DNA of 64,000 nt from Trachythela sp. YZ-2020 (GCA_016169945.1 JADLSH010000256.1:930001-994000); one strand, 5' to 3'. Positions 11,374 through 23,092 are shown, counted from the first letter of the stretch. The notes: generated from the letters alone by a model not told the origin. Program-made: numbers and translations.

Positions 11374-11636
11374 TACTTTCGCTCTTACTTTACGCATGCT
11401 GGTGCCACTCATGGATATCATACTAGATCAGCAATAAATAACAATATTATTACACCAAAGTGTAAACATAATTCTGGTCTTAGAACTTTTCACTCTAGTG
11501 CATGTCGTCTTTGGAACCAAACAGATTCGTCATACAGAAACATAACTTCTTACAGTAATTTTAAAAAAGCTTTCAGGAAAAAGATTCTCGAACATAATCG
11601 TCGACTTGCACATTTTCAAATGAGGAAAACTTATTA
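11374..11636 (+). pseudogene. C-terminal end of a CR1-like retrotransposon polyprotein
   Basis: The frame reads HGYHTRSAINNNIITPKCK, LRTFHSSACRLWNQ, SNFKKAFRKKIL and stops at 11636. This is the normal last ~85 residues of CR1/jockey-like ORF2 proteins (YNTRS.., ...GxxLWNxLP, ..FKKxLK). The upstream RT is absent because the foldback element abuts it at 11373. An A+T-rich 3' flank without an obvious tail follows. Confidence 0.7.
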
Positions 11637-11741
11637 ATGTATATAAGAATTACGAAATTAAATATATATTAATTGCATTGTATCATATATGTATAAGTAT
11701 AGTGCTTAAAGCACTTCTGCTCGTGTTTTATCATATTTAGG

Positions 11742-12171
11742 GCCTGTTTATATGAGAGGATGTACGGGACGTTTGCCGGGACGATGGTCGGGATCCGGGC
11801 ATGTTAATATTTCTATATTTTTCACGTTCTGTTTATATATGGAAGCGCGACGTCTTTCGTCCCGTCCCGCCTAGGCGGGATCTTGGTTGAAGCAACCGGG
11901 ATCTCGCCTCAAGCGGGACGTTTTTCGCTAAATAAGTGCTCCATCCCGACTACTGGGACAATATTACGCTGACATTGCGTTATTTGATCACTGTCATGTG
12001 ACATCTGAACAGTCAAACATTCAAGATGGCATCCTGCAACAATAAAATAATATTCCCAGGTATTCCCGCGAGAAAATATCCCGTGTACAAAGCAATCATA
12101 TAAAAGCGAGATAAAAAATGTCCCGTCTCGGCACACCTCCCGTCCCGTCTCTCATATAAAAATGCCCTTTG
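11742..12171. mobile_element. Terminal-inverted-repeat element (GGGC..TTTATATGAGAG family)
   Basis: GGGCCTGTTTATATGAGAGG at the left is mirrored by CTCTCATATAAAAATGCCC at the right, with CGGGACG motifs inside both ends. It is about 430 bp with no coding capacity. The flanks (11709-11736 and 12199-12229, AAGCACTTCT..TTTTATCATA) are themselves inverted, so it may sit in the middle of an older hairpin. Confidence 0.7.
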
Positions 12172-12229
12172 ACATGGTTGGTAGCCCGAGCATTTTCAAT
12201 ATGATAAAACATTACTAGAAGTGCTTTGA

Positions 12230-12887
12230 ATTTTTATCTCCGCGAGACTCACGAGGCACGGTATCAGGTAACTACTCACGGTCACCCGGTAAGACTGTCA
12301 AGTTTATCTAACATGACGGCGATAACATAAAATGAAATCCATCTAAAAGAGGCAAATAGACTTTACAAAATTTCGATTGGCATAAAATATACCTTATCCG
12401 TCGTAATAAATATCTTATCAAGTAATCCAATAATTATTTTTCTCGACAGCTAAGGTGAGGCAAATGACAATATTAAATCAGTTCTCTATGCGCGAATTTT
12501 TACTGTTCAATTCTGCCTTATGTAAATTCTGCCCCATATTTCTACACCATATAAAATCAAGGAATAATTAATTAAAAACGTGGGCCCCATGACGTCCGAA
12601 ATTTCTGGTAATATTTGCAATAAAAGCTGAACAGTGTTTGTTGATCAGTTAATATAGAGGTGATGGTGCTAAACTAGTTGGGAATTTTAAAATGTTATTA
12701 AAAAGTGTTAAATTTTTCGACTAATTTAGCATTGCTTAGTCTCTATTGGGAACGTAAAACAAATCTAAAATGGCGCATGTCCCTACTTTACGTGCTTCAA
12801 TTAGGCACAAATTCGCCTGAAGGCGGTGAAAAATTCGCTATCCGGCGGATAAATTTTATCCAGAGTAAAAATTGCGTTGTACCAAGC
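12230..12887. other. No feature recognised
   Basis: Mostly A+T-rich. There is a short hairpin-like stretch CGCCTGAAGGCGG with CCGGCGGATAAATTTTATCC near 12816-12862. No gene seen. Confidence 0.4.
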
Positions 12888-12966
12888 CAACCTCGTACCC
12901 AGGGTTCTCTTAGGTCGGCCGCGCGTGTGAGAAGAGAACCCTGGCAAAGGCTGCGCACGTGGCGAC
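12888..12966 (+). repeat. Hairpin repeat (CAACCTCGTACCCAGGG), left member of an inverted pair
   Basis: Starts CAACCTCGTACCCAGGG. Internally, CCAGGGTTCTCTT pairs with AAGAGAACCCTGG around a GGCCGCGCG loop. An inverted copy lies at 23251-23318. From memory this motif resembles a short repeat common in cnidarian genomes; not verified. Confidence 0.75.
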
Positions 12967-14281
12967 AAGAATTACGTACTCGCCGTATCTGTCCCGGGGG
13001 GTTACCAACATTCAGACACAGATCAAGAAGAGCCTGTTCGCAGGCTACAATCAAGTGAATTCCGATTATGAAATTTTTTATGATTTATAAAACCGATTTA
13101 ACAGACGTTTAAAAAAGGCACAATTTTATCAAATAAATGCAGACGTTGGTTAGGATTGGACATCTCAAATTTATGTTCAAGACTTGTATTTAATGGAACA
13201 TGACTGGAAGCAGTGAGTGTTCTACATTCATCAAGTATTCAAGTCTCATGGCTTTATATTTTAAAGTGAGTGAATTTAAACTGTTCTAATTTTGGTACAA
13301 CTTTTGGGTCCTTGTTGATGTACTGTATGAAATCAGAGGTATGAAATATGCACAATTCATTTCAAGAGGGTTTGAGTACACATATATTACACATGACAAT
13401 TAATATATATAAATCATATTGATGACCCAGTGGCCCTACTATAAAATGTATAATTTAATAGTGTATTATGAATCAAAGTTCACATTTGGGTACAAGTGAT
13501 GACAAGACCAGGATATTACAGATTATAATAAATGATCAAAGTTATACTGTTTTGCTTTTGGTTAAAGTTATTTACATAATGTGTTCTTATTACTTCATTT
13601 ATTGTACTGACAAACATGTATGTCAACCATGTTGAGGTGTTGTACAAAGACAATGTGCATTGCAAGTTCTTCTATTATGATGCTCTTTGTTAAGAAGCCT
13701 GAAGCCATAAATTAGTATTAGGCCCATTGAGGCGTGGGGCTAACCACTGAGATTTATAAACAATTAACTTACTCACTTGGGCTGGGAATTCGACACTGAC
13801 AGTTATTCCAGCAAAAGAAATTTGATAGTACTCAATGTGAGGATTCACGATATTGGTAGAACCTTTTCAGTAATCATGCCTGTCCTTCTTGCCCTTTCCT
13901 GGGGTTCATTGACGGTGTTATTGCATGAGTATACAAGTATACTGGTACCAAGTGTGTCCAGGTGTGGAAACTATTTTGTTTTGCTAGGTTCAACTCCTAG
14001 TGCACACTGAAAGTATGGTGCTGTTTCTACCAACTATTTTATATTTTCGATATATGCAGTAGGTATACATACCTAATTAATCATGAACTGCTATTGTATA
14101 ATGTACAGTGCTATAATTAGTGCATTTTCTCAAAATTAACAGCTGTATATCAGTTATTTTAATATTTTTACACATAGTTATATACTGTAGCTGTACTTGT
14201 AATGCAATTAAGTAGCACAAACATCACTGATAATTTTGAAAAAAGATTGTGCATGTGTGATTTCCCATATTTCAAATTCAG
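12967..14281. other. No gene recognised
   Basis: A+T-rich, with no convincing splice-bounded exon. GAGCCTGTTCGCAGGCTACA near 13031-13050 is a short imperfect palindrome adjoining the repeat at 12888. Confidence 0.4.
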
Positions 14282-14430
14282 CAAACAATTCTGTAGACGA
14301 CTTGATCTTGTCACAATTTGAAACAATTAAGTCTATAAGTTCTAATGTTACCCCAGTACTTATGTCAATTCCTCCAAAGTTTGCACCAGATGTGCCTAAC
14401 TCAATCCTATACAATCCTATACAGAGTGAG
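14282..14430 (+). CDS. Putative exon, possibly of the DUF6589-like gene
   Basis: Bounded by TTCAAATTCAG before and GTAAGA after (14431), with one open frame through all 149 nt. Readable parts are SVDDLILSQFETIKSIS and MSIPPKFAPDVPNSILYNP. It enters in phase 1 and leaves on a codon boundary. It lies ~800 bases upstream of the DUF6589-like exon on the same strand, so the two may belong to one gene. I do not recognise the sequence itself as a known domain, so the connection is inference from position and strand only. Confidence 0.35.
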
Positions 14431-15230
14431 GTAAGACTTACACAAAACAATTATTAAGATCAATAGACATAATATATTCTGGAAAATACCATGATTATTT
14501 ACAAATTGTATCGAGTTATTTATTTATTTTTTACTGATGAAGATTATGGATCGATAATTTTGATAAATAAATAATCATAGTACTTTCTACATAAGTCAAA
14601 TTAATTAAAATAATTATTGTCAAATAACGGCAATGAGGTAGCATAAACTATAATAAATTTCTGGATATTGGTAGGCCTCCAATGTCAGAACAATAATGTC
14701 CACATGCACATCATAGCATCGGATGGTATCCATAATTGATGATACTAATATACTGTGTGTTTGACAGATTCTATGGATTGAACATGCTTGACCTTTATGT
14801 ATTCCTATTGCAATTGATTGACACAACTAAAGAAGGTAACACTTGTATTTAATTTGAGAAATGCAGTTTGTTTTCAAAATGAAACCATGCAGTCAACTAT
14901 ATAAATAACCTGTACATAACATATCCACTGGCTAGAGCTAGCTGAGATCCGGACTCCTGATTGAATATGATAGATATACCTGAAAAAATTGCTCTACAGT
15001 ATTTAATAATAAAACAAAAAATAAAACTGACAGATAATTATTTATTCGACAGGACAAAAATAAAACAATGTCATGGTAAAATATTACTGTAAATTTATGA
15101 TGCAATCCCTCTTTTACTTTGGATGTACTAGCGGCATATTATAGAATCATAATACCGTACATTGTATGTCATTTTCAAAGTGATGGGAAAAGGAATAACA
15201 TTAACAAAAAGTGACTCTTAATGTATTTCA

Positions 15231-15752
15231 AGTCGTCAAGTTCTTGCCAGAACTACTTTGTTGAAATGTTCACCAGCATCGCCCAAGTTGAAGTGTATGT
15301 TGTCTGAAGAGATGGCCCACAGACTGACATGGGGTCAGTTTGTAAACTGGAACGGTGGTCAAGGCAAAAATATAGCTTGCGATATGGCCCAGGAGATATG
15401 CAACAGGGTGAGCAAGGATGTTGTGAAAGGAATGGGGGCAAACAAGACCACTAAAGCAATGGTAAGGGCATCAAGTGCTGCTGCAGGTGTCCGACAAATC
15501 GTGCAGGCAATGGACGAGGCATCAAATGTAAAGCAAATGTCCAAGAAGCACAGCCATAAAAAGTCAAATGAAGATGAGTTGCTGATGTTCCAAGACTTGA
15601 GAAAGCTGAAGCCCTTCGCCATTACAACTGGTCGATATCACCACCATTTTCCTGATATTGCTCTTTTCCCAACAAATAACATCAACATGAGTAATTTCTT
15701 CGCATGGCTACAAAAGCACAAGAAACAAATTTCAATGGGTTGTAAAAAATAG
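15231..15752 (+). pseudogene. DUF6589-like C-terminal exon (remnant or partial gene)
   Basis: The open frame runs through about 170 codons to TAG at 15750. It contains a pattern I associate with the C-terminal half of DUF6589 proteins: NGGQGKNIACDMAQEICNR, then KGMGANKTTKAMVRAS, a SKKHSHKKS segment, and KLKPFAITTGRYHHHFPDI near the end. The family is large in cnidarians and its biochemical function is unknown. An upstream AG (TATTTCAAG, 15223-15231) may be the splice acceptor. The N-terminal two thirds of a typical protein are not visible nearby, and only one possible upstream exon (14282-14430) was found. It is therefore either a broken gene or one with exons I cannot detect. Assignment is from memory of the family pattern. 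Confidence 0.55.
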
Positions 15753-16329
15753 GTAATTACTTAACTTGAAAATCATTGACCAAATTCATTGCCATGACAC
15801 AGAATGTTTGTTTTGAACTTTTTTACTTAAGGCTGATTAGCATTTATATGCAGCAACTTCTGGCTAAGTTTAAACAATCAATTGAACACTGTTATTCTAC
15901 ACTGTACTGTATGCTATGTTGATATCAATTTATAGTTGTTTAAGACATATAAAACTCATGCATTGAGCATATCAGATGCACATATAAAAATGTGAATTGT
16001 AATATATATTTGTAATAATTGTAATATATATTTATGTTAAATATATTTCAGTTTGGCAAAAAATATATATTATAAAACAATGAGGGTAGAAAAAGGAGAA
16101 AACTATGTCGCTACAGATATATTAGGCAGAGTCTTAGCCAGATTTTAAAACATAATTTATAAGCTTATGGCCAACGATAAAATGCAATAAGATAACTTAA
16201 AGACAGATACCTTTTCTCACGAACTCACACAGTTAAACACTAACACACGCTACATGATCCAAAACAGTTCACATATGAGATAATATACTCTTCTCTGATG
16301 CTCATGTTGTGGCTTTTTATCCATTTGTA
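15753..16329. other. No feature recognised
   Basis: A+T-rich, with repeated TAATATATATTT-type runs at 15999-16070. No exon seen. Confidence 0.4.
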
Positions 16330-16342
16330 CACTCTAAAAACA

Positions 16343-16690
16343 GGTGTGTTTAATTACACACCAAGGTGTGTTTAATGACACACCAAGGTGTGTTTCATTA
16401 CACACCAAGGTGTGTACTTTTTACACACCTTTCTACGCATTTTTGGAAAACACACCTTGGTGTGTTAGAAAACGCACCTTGGTGTGTAAGAGAACACACC
16501 ATGGTGGGTCACAAAACACACCAAGGTGTGTTATGGAACACACTTCCTTTTAGCACACCTTACTTTGATGACTGTAAGGTGTGTTAAGTTGCACACCTTT
16601 TGAATGAAAACACACCTTGGTGTGTTAGACAACACACCTTTGACTTTTTATACAAACACACCTTGGTGTGTTACAGAACACACCTCGCAC
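16343..16690. repeat. Left array of 16-bp palindromes on a 22-bp period
   Basis: Units ACACACCAAGGTGTGT (first part) and ACACACCTTGGTGTGT (second part) are separated by about 6 bases (TTAATG, TAGAAA, TACAGA), so the period is ~22 bp. There are roughly a dozen full or half units. Orientation of the AA/TT centre switches near 16430. Confidence 0.9.
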
Positions 16691-17075
16691 GGATTTTTTA
16701 AACAAAACACAGCATGGAATGAGAAAGGAAATGCCTTTTAAAGTGGCTCCCTACATTTTCTAAAAGAGATTCAATTTTTTTGAGAATTATTTTTGGTTTG
16801 AAAAACAAAGAGACTCGACTGACTTGAATACAACAGTGATCGAGTTAGCGAGTTGATCGTTAACCAGGGACTGCGGAACAGAGGGGGAGGGGAGGTGGGG
16901 AGGAGGGAGGGATTGCACCAATAATTTATCATACATATTTGTCATACACATAAGTTAAACATGTTATAATTTTTCACATCTATAAACAAGAAAACTAGAG
17001 AAAACATTATATACGCCAACTATGATAACTATAAAAGGCTTTCTAAAGCATTTTAAACCCAACTGCTATCTTGAC

Positions 17076-17544
17076 ATAGGCGTACGGCACGTGGGGGCAG
17101 GGGGGGCACCTGCTCCCCCCAAAAATTTGTAGATTGAAGTAATTCGGGCAAATGGTTAACGAATATTCGGGCAAAATTGATTTATTTAGTTTGTATTTAA
17201 ACCAAAAAAACAGAATTTTATAATTGAAAGTACTGTTTATTTATATGGTTTGCGTGTTGTTGAAATATTTAGTGATTTTTAACATAAAAATCTTAGTTTT
17301 GGACCTAAAAAGAAATTGTAATGGTAGGAGTTTCCGGAAAATTTTTTTTTTAACCTCAGTTTCCCCCCCCCCCCCCCCCCCCGGCCACGCAAAAAATACA
17401 TACTTTATGTGTTAAATTCAAATAAAAGTGTTTATTATTGTTATGAAGATGTTGTTATCGAAATTCCGGCAATTGGACAAAGTTATATCAATTCGGGCAA
17501 AATTTAGGCTGCCCCCCCATAAAAAGTTGCGCCCATACGCCTAT
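17076..17544. mobile_element. Small inverted-repeat element (ATAGGCGTAYGG ends)
   Basis: The left end ATAGGCGTACGG with a G-rich GGGGGCAGGGGGGG segment is mirrored by the right end with CTGCCCCCCC and CCATACGCCTAT. AATTCGGGCAAA occurs inside both ends. About 470 bp. It contains a 20-base C run at 17363-17382. No coding capacity. Confidence 0.75.
17363..17382. repeat. C(20) homopolymer
   Basis: Twenty consecutive C residues followed by GGCC. The length is probably uncertain in the assembly. Confidence 0.8.
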
Positions 17545-18935
17545 GTATCTTGAAACGTCATTATCACCATAGCAACGGCGGTAATAGATGTTTCTCGAAA
17601 AATTTCAAACCGTTTAGTTATTATTTTGATAAAAGACCTTAATATATATGTTAATAACCTTCCTTATACCCGAAATCCACATGTATGCTAGAATATTTCT
17701 ACGAAAATATTGAAATATATCGGGCAATATATCGGTATGCTCAAGTTTGAAGGGCATCTCAGCGACTATCTATCTATTTAAGAGCTCTATATGTAACACA
17801 AAATCTTAAACATTTGCTGGTGATTGAAGTTTTGTCACTCTATCAAAGAATGAACGAAAAATGAATATTCCGCATTGCGCGCTGACTGACAGACTGGTGT
17901 CTAGTCTTCTTACTACGCGCGCAAAGGTTCTCGGGATAGAGTCATCACACCTCCATTTTTATTTTTGTTCTGTTTGTCGAAATCGTGCTCGAAATTTTAT
18001 ATTTTTGACCCAAGATAAACCGGATTTTCAGAAGCAATACATCGGCGACTACTGAATAATATTCAGGTAAGGTTATTGTTATGTTTTATATGTAATAGAG
18101 CGATTTTGTTAGGAAATATTTGCAATCTTCGTTCGTGGATGTCAAGCATGTTGTGCCCGCTTAAAATTTGAATTTGCCGCGACAATATATGAATTAAAAC
18201 GCTGAAAATAATACAGTTCCAACTTAAAATTACTTCAGCAAATGCTACTACGAAAATCTTCACTTTTACTTGGGCTTTCAATGTTTATATTTACCAACTG
18301 TATATGACAGATTGGCAGTTAAATACTCAGAGCCCATCTTGTCCTAGTATATAGCTTTATTTAAAGATTTAACCACTTCAAATATCAGCTACAACTTTCA
18401 TATAAGATTTTAATATAATTATGTTGATACATATGCAGTGAAAATGGAGAAAAAACTATTGTAAAAGTATTGCCTATTCTAAATATATTATTTGAGTTCA
18501 AGAGATTGCATCCTTGTCATCACTAACTGGTATACTGTCAATCAGAGTCATGTATCTAAATTCTGCTGTATTTTGTAAGCTGAAATGTTTCATCGATACT
18601 AATAGGTCAGATTCGCATGACTTTTATATATTTTCACATGTCCGAAACCTGTCCAAGAATGTAAAATCACTGGGCCCATTGTCCAACTTTTTAATACTAT
18701 CACATGTGAATGTTCGAATGCCTGGTTGATATATTTTGATTGTGAGAAGTTTATGCACCAGTCAATGTAAATCCATGATGCTCTCATGCTGCCGATAAGT
18801 GGATATTTGGTAGTACCAGGAATATTCTCCCCTTTTACACAAAAATAGCTTGCTTCAAAAGTTAATCATAGATGTTAAATTATATCATGCCTATGTTCCA
18901 AGAGTAGAGAGGACTAACACTATGCCCTACTTATC
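17545..18935. other. No gene recognised
   Basis: Unremarkable A+T-rich sequence inside the candidate 6.8-kb element. Short frames here do not resemble known domains and lack matched splice sites. Confidence 0.4.
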
Positions 18936-19409
18936 CATGTATCAGCGGCTTCCCCCTGGGGACCCAGAGGCATTTGCCAAGTGTTTGTATCCCATGGGGG
19001 TGGGGGAAAAGTCAAATTTGGTTCTCAAGCCGAAAACCCACAGGAAAGTACCCAGGAGATTTTGATTTAGAAACTCCCAAATGTGACTTGGATGCTTTGA
19101 ATTTATTATGAATTTATAGGATTGGTCTAGGGCCATTCATATTATACATTTCCTATATTTTTCTACAAGTCATTGTTGATATGTTTTAGTGTTGATTAGT
19201 CAGTCAATAAGCGAGAGCTTATACCGCTTGCAACTGGCTCTGTAACTTGACATAAGATTGAAAAAAAGATACTGCCCTTGAGGGTGGGGGTTGTATTTAA
19301 TACCTGTATCTTGTACCCAGGGGAATTTGCTAAGGTTTGACTGGGTAAAAAGACCAATCCCCATGGGTCCTGGCGGTCGACCCCAGCCTGGGGAAGCCAC
19401 TGATACATG
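18936..19409. mobile_element. Small inverted-repeat element (CATGTATCAGYGGCTTCCCC ends)
   Basis: CATGTATCAGCGGCTTCCCC at the left is the inverse of GGGGAAGCCACTGATACATG at the right (one mismatch in 20). Both ends continue into C/G-rich sequence (CCTGGGGAC and GTCGACCCC). About 474 bp. No protein. Confidence 0.8.
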
Positions 19410-19551
19410 CATTTCCTAAGGGAAATAATGGCTGCGGTACAACATATCTATTTCTCACTCTACACTATGTGGTATCGACTAGTACTTCCTTCCCACATTC
19501 TAATGGGGCCAGACAGAAGCAATGTGTGGATACGGATATGGAACTTATTGC

Positions 19552-19819
19552 CAGTGCTGGACACTTCGCAAAATATAGGGGGTGCGAACTTAGGTTGCCA
19601 ACATATAACCATCCTTTTGTTGCTGCAAATCTCAATTCTTAAAACCATTTTCGCTTAAATTTCATGCAAATTTACTTAAATTATAGCCTATCAAGGCTTT
19701 TGTGGTTGTAAATTCATTGATACAGCTTTGTTACACAGTTAACCAGCTATCATTCAAAGGCTTTGAGAAATTATTGGAGGGGGCGACTGCCCCCTTGGCC
19801 CCCCTAGTGTCTACCACTG
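19552..19819. mobile_element. Non-autonomous hAT-type element with perfect 8-bp target duplication
   Basis: The ends are CAGTGCTGGACACT and AGTGTCTACCACTG (inverted, few mismatches). CTTATTGC lies immediately outside on both sides (19544-19551 and 19820-19827). An 8-bp duplication with CAGTG-type ends is diagnostic of the hAT superfamily. About 268 bp, with no coding capacity and an internal G/C-rich GAGGGGGCGACTGCCCCC hairpin. Confidence 0.85.
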
Positions 19820-20254
19820 CTTATTGCAAAATACTTAAAATTGATTATGATTTTAGATATAACTGTAATTTAATCCAATAATAGTCGACTCTTATAGTAT
19901 GCGTACCAGGGTTCATTAATTAATGTTTTTGTGTCTGTGAGCAAAATTTATTACCTTTTGAAATGTGCTTGCAAATTAAAATACATCTTATATTTTTAGA
20001 TTATATGAGTCCCCCTTACTGTCTGCCACTGCTTAATATTAGAGAATTCTATAATGTTCCTGCACAAATTGAAAAGGTAATAAATTTTGTACATATAATG
20101 TTAACGATGCCTGACCGTTACCAATGTTGAGTGGTTGACCATTAAGGATGTGCCCTAATTCCCCATACGTTAGTTTACTATGTTTAACACCACATGATTG
20201 TACTCGTCACAGACCGCTGGATGTTGGTGGGTTAACCGAACTGTTTGCCCATGT

Positions 20255-21580
20255 CTCTTTTTAACCCATTAAGACAATTTGCTCATTTCACCCTAGTGGC
20301 CCTACATTCCTATTTTACTCTGTCTAAATGCCAGACGATTTTACTTGTTAAGGGAAAGAAAGAGTGTTGGATATGCATGGCTTAAATAGACATAATTATG
20401 AGACCTGTCTATTGGCATTCAATATATACTCTATTATGTGTATTATATAAATGTCAAGCTGTCAGGTTGTCCTAATATATATGTTTACTTCTCTTGAGAC
20501 AGATATTGTATATTTGGAGCTGGCTAAACAAGGTATATTTCTGTATGGTTCGCCTTGTCCTCAGGACTCAAAGATTAGAACAATGATATGTTACTGGAAG
20601 AGACAAAACAAATTATACAAGGATTGAATGAACTGCAGCAAGTTATGTGTGTTTGATGTTGGCCAATGTGACAATGTAAAAGGTGTTCAGATCAGGGAAA
20701 ACTTAGGGTTGCAGTCTTTTGACCATCACATGTCTACAAACTATGAGACGATTAATATCAGTATAGTATTCTAACTCTAATTAACTCCTCACTTACGGTT
20801 AACCTATTAAACCGCAATGTGCCTTAATTCGCTATTATTCTCTGTCTAATACCAGTCAGTTTTTCAATCAATATGCGGCGACCTGTTCTAAACCAGGCTG
20901 TTTTATTCAGTGGGTTGTCTCACAACAAGGTAGATTATATATTCTGTCTCAGTGATGAAGCTAGAGATAGCAACTGGTTGTGCTATGCAAATTGTTGATT
21001 CTTTAATTATTGAAACCTTCAGAAATGCATTGTCTTTAGCCTAGTATTTTAATGCATGCTTATTTGAATAGCAAGAGCAGTTTCCATGGCTTGCTTTGAC
21101 AATGCTCTTTCTAACTCCAGACAATTTGAGTAATCAAAGGGAGAGTAGGAGACTGGGTAGACATTATGTACAGGTAATACCATAAGCAGCTATCTCTCTT
21201 GGATGAGAAAAACCTCTGGTCGCAATAGGGACTTACAAAAATAACAATTAGAATTTTTGTATTTTTATGCGGTGCAAAGATTTGATACAGTATGTAGTTA
21301 ACTAATTCAAGGTTATGGCGGTTGACTGAACATGTGTAAAACTACCTGAAAAATACAATAAGAAGTTCGACGTTTCAAGCAAAGGCCCTTTGTCTGGGCT
21401 TCTACAAACTTCCAGACGAAGTTTTACACAACAGTCAACTGCCATATTTGCTATACTCTACCCACACTGGCACCACACGTTCGAGATAATTCAAGGTTAA
21501 CCGATTAATGTCCAATGCATTTTAAAATAGTGTATTAATTTTTATTCTCCTAAGATTCTATTGTGGCCAGATGTTTTGCT
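20255..21580. repeat. Degenerate dispersed copies of a CTGTCTAA..CCAGAC..TTTTAC motif
   Basis: ATTTTACTCTGTCTAAATGC with CAGACGATTTTACTTGTTAA at 20312-20351 is echoed by weaker versions near 20815-20870, 21105-21160 and 21530-21580, each after a GTTAACC/ACCTATTAA-like stretch. From memory this motif is a familiar intronic repeat of cnidarian genomes. Confidence 0.4.
21315..21445. mobile_element. Small foldback element (ATGGCGGTTGACTG ends)
   Basis: ATGGCGGTTGACTG...GTGTAAAACT at the left pairs with AGTTTTACACAACAGTCAACTGCCAT at the right. It contains the GACGTTTCAAGC..GGGCTTCT..CCAGACGAAG hairpin segment, which also appears at 55495-55575. A solitary right half recurs near 21640-21665. Confidence 0.75.
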
Positions 21581-21944
21581 TAATCCAAGCTAGCTTATAG
21601 CATGACATAATGTCCAGTCAGTCTACCAGTCTTCAGGTAGTTTTACAGAACAGTCAACTGCCGAGTATCCCACTCTCCTTATAATAACTCAAATAAAGGT
21701 TTCAATAATTGCATAGCATGGCTAGTTGCTAATGTCTAGCTTCACCACTGAGACAAAGTATATAATCTAGCTTGCTTTCTGCAGGACATTTGATGTTTGG
21801 CAAGTGCTATTTACTGCGGGATATTTAATGTTGTGCAAGTGCTCAGACCTCATATTCTATGTTGGATGTGTAATCGTATTCTAGTTGAGTAGTTGTCTTT
21901 TACACCAATATCTACATTGACACCCACAATATTTTTTTCCATAG

Positions 21945-22285
21945 CCCTCGTCAGCAATTGAGAGTATAGTCCAGGATAAAATGGTCCAGTTTCGTGTACT
22001 GTGCACTGGGTGCCCGGAGGATGTAGACCAGTTAATGATTATTGGGGAGAACCAAGTGTTTGTTGAATGCCCTGGTACTGATGTGATCAACGCTCTGATA
22101 GACGTCATATCCGCGCACTACCGTACGTTTTCAACGTTTCCTACCCAGATGGTATGGTTGTGGCCTTATCCTTTCTTCAGGAAATTGTGTTGCGATCAAG
22201 CGATAATGCATACAAAGGTACAAAGTACTCAGCATTAATGACTGAACTAAACAGTAGCATGTCAATAGCTGAAAACGAACTGTAG
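21945..22285 (+). pseudogene. C-terminal exon of an unidentified cnidarian-type protein, frameshifted
   Basis: A good acceptor (TTTTTTTCCATAG) precedes 21945. The frame starts PSSAIESIVQDKMVQFR and continues to DVINALIDVISAHY at about 22124. There a one- or two-base shift is needed to pick up the next frame, which reads VFNVSYPDGMVVALSFLQE and ends at TAG 22283. The combined pattern (ALxxxxxxxYVFxxxYP....xxFxQ) is one I recall from the C-termini of many uncharacterised invertebrate proteins, including zinc-finger and SAM-domain-like models associated with mobile sequences. No function can be assigned. The shift could be a true lesion or a sequence error. Confidence 0.5.
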
Positions 22286-22704
22286 AACTATTCTGTTATG
22301 AATTAAGCTAACTGTAATCCTACAAAATGGTCTGTACATTATTTAATAGTCTTAACATTACTTTATAGTCTTAATAAATTATTTAACAATTATTGTAGTA
22401 TTATGCTTTCTTATATAATGGTAAAACTAGATTCAAAAATCATGGTTTCCACAGAGTAACTTATAAAATACAAAGCACTACACAATCTGGGAATGGGTAT
22501 AACATTTGAATTATGTGTTTCAACCATCTTGCAATCATTGAAACATAGAATTAAGATGTCAACCATTTTCGATGTGTGCATTGTTTTGTATGTTCTTAAG
22601 CCCGATTCAATTTGTGTGTTCGAAGTTGTGTTTTAGGAAAGGTGTGTAATAGAGTACAGGGTCAATACATGTGTTTTCTAGCACAGCTTTAGCTGCGTAA
22701 TAAA

Positions 22705-23092
22705 ACACACCTTGCTCTGTATCAAAACACACCTTGGTGTGTTTCAAAACACACCTTGATGTGTTAGAAAACACACCTTGGTGTGTTAGAAAACACACCT
22801 TCTTCCAAAACACACCTTTAGGTGTGTTAAAATTTGGACAAGCCGAAAACACACCTTTAGGTGTGTTTTCTTACACACCTTATGGTGTGTTTAACACATC
22901 TTTTGGTGTGTAACTAAACACACCTCAAGGTGTGTTTAACACACCTTATGGTGTGTTTAACACACCTTAGGTGTGTATCAAAACACACCTTAAGGTGTGT
23001 TTAACACACCTTATGGTGTGTTACAAAACACACCTAAAGGTGTGTTAAAATTTGGACAGAAAAGGTGTGTTAATTTAACACACCTTTTTTTA
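22705..23092. repeat. Right array of ACACACC..GGTGTGT palindromes
   Basis: Fifteen or so units with variable centres (TT, TTTA, TTAT, TCAA, TTAA, TAAA) and short spacers (TTTA, TAGAAA). Same arms as the left array but more variable centre and spacing. It ends in the terminal GTGTGTTAATTTAACACACC palindrome. Confidence 0.9.

Noticed and set aside
12705..13058. Overlapping frames on both strands over the repeat at 12888
   Set aside because: They depend on the hairpin repeat sequence and match no domain.
16344..16587. Open frames through the ACACACC/GGTGTGT array (THQGVF-like repeats), also 22607-22852 on the minus strand
   Set aside because: They consist only of the translated palindrome repeat, occur in several frames at once and have no splice or start support.
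16343..23092. CRISPR-like array
   Set aside because: The units are short palindromes with ~6-bp spacers that are not unique, in a eukaryotic genome, with no cas genes.
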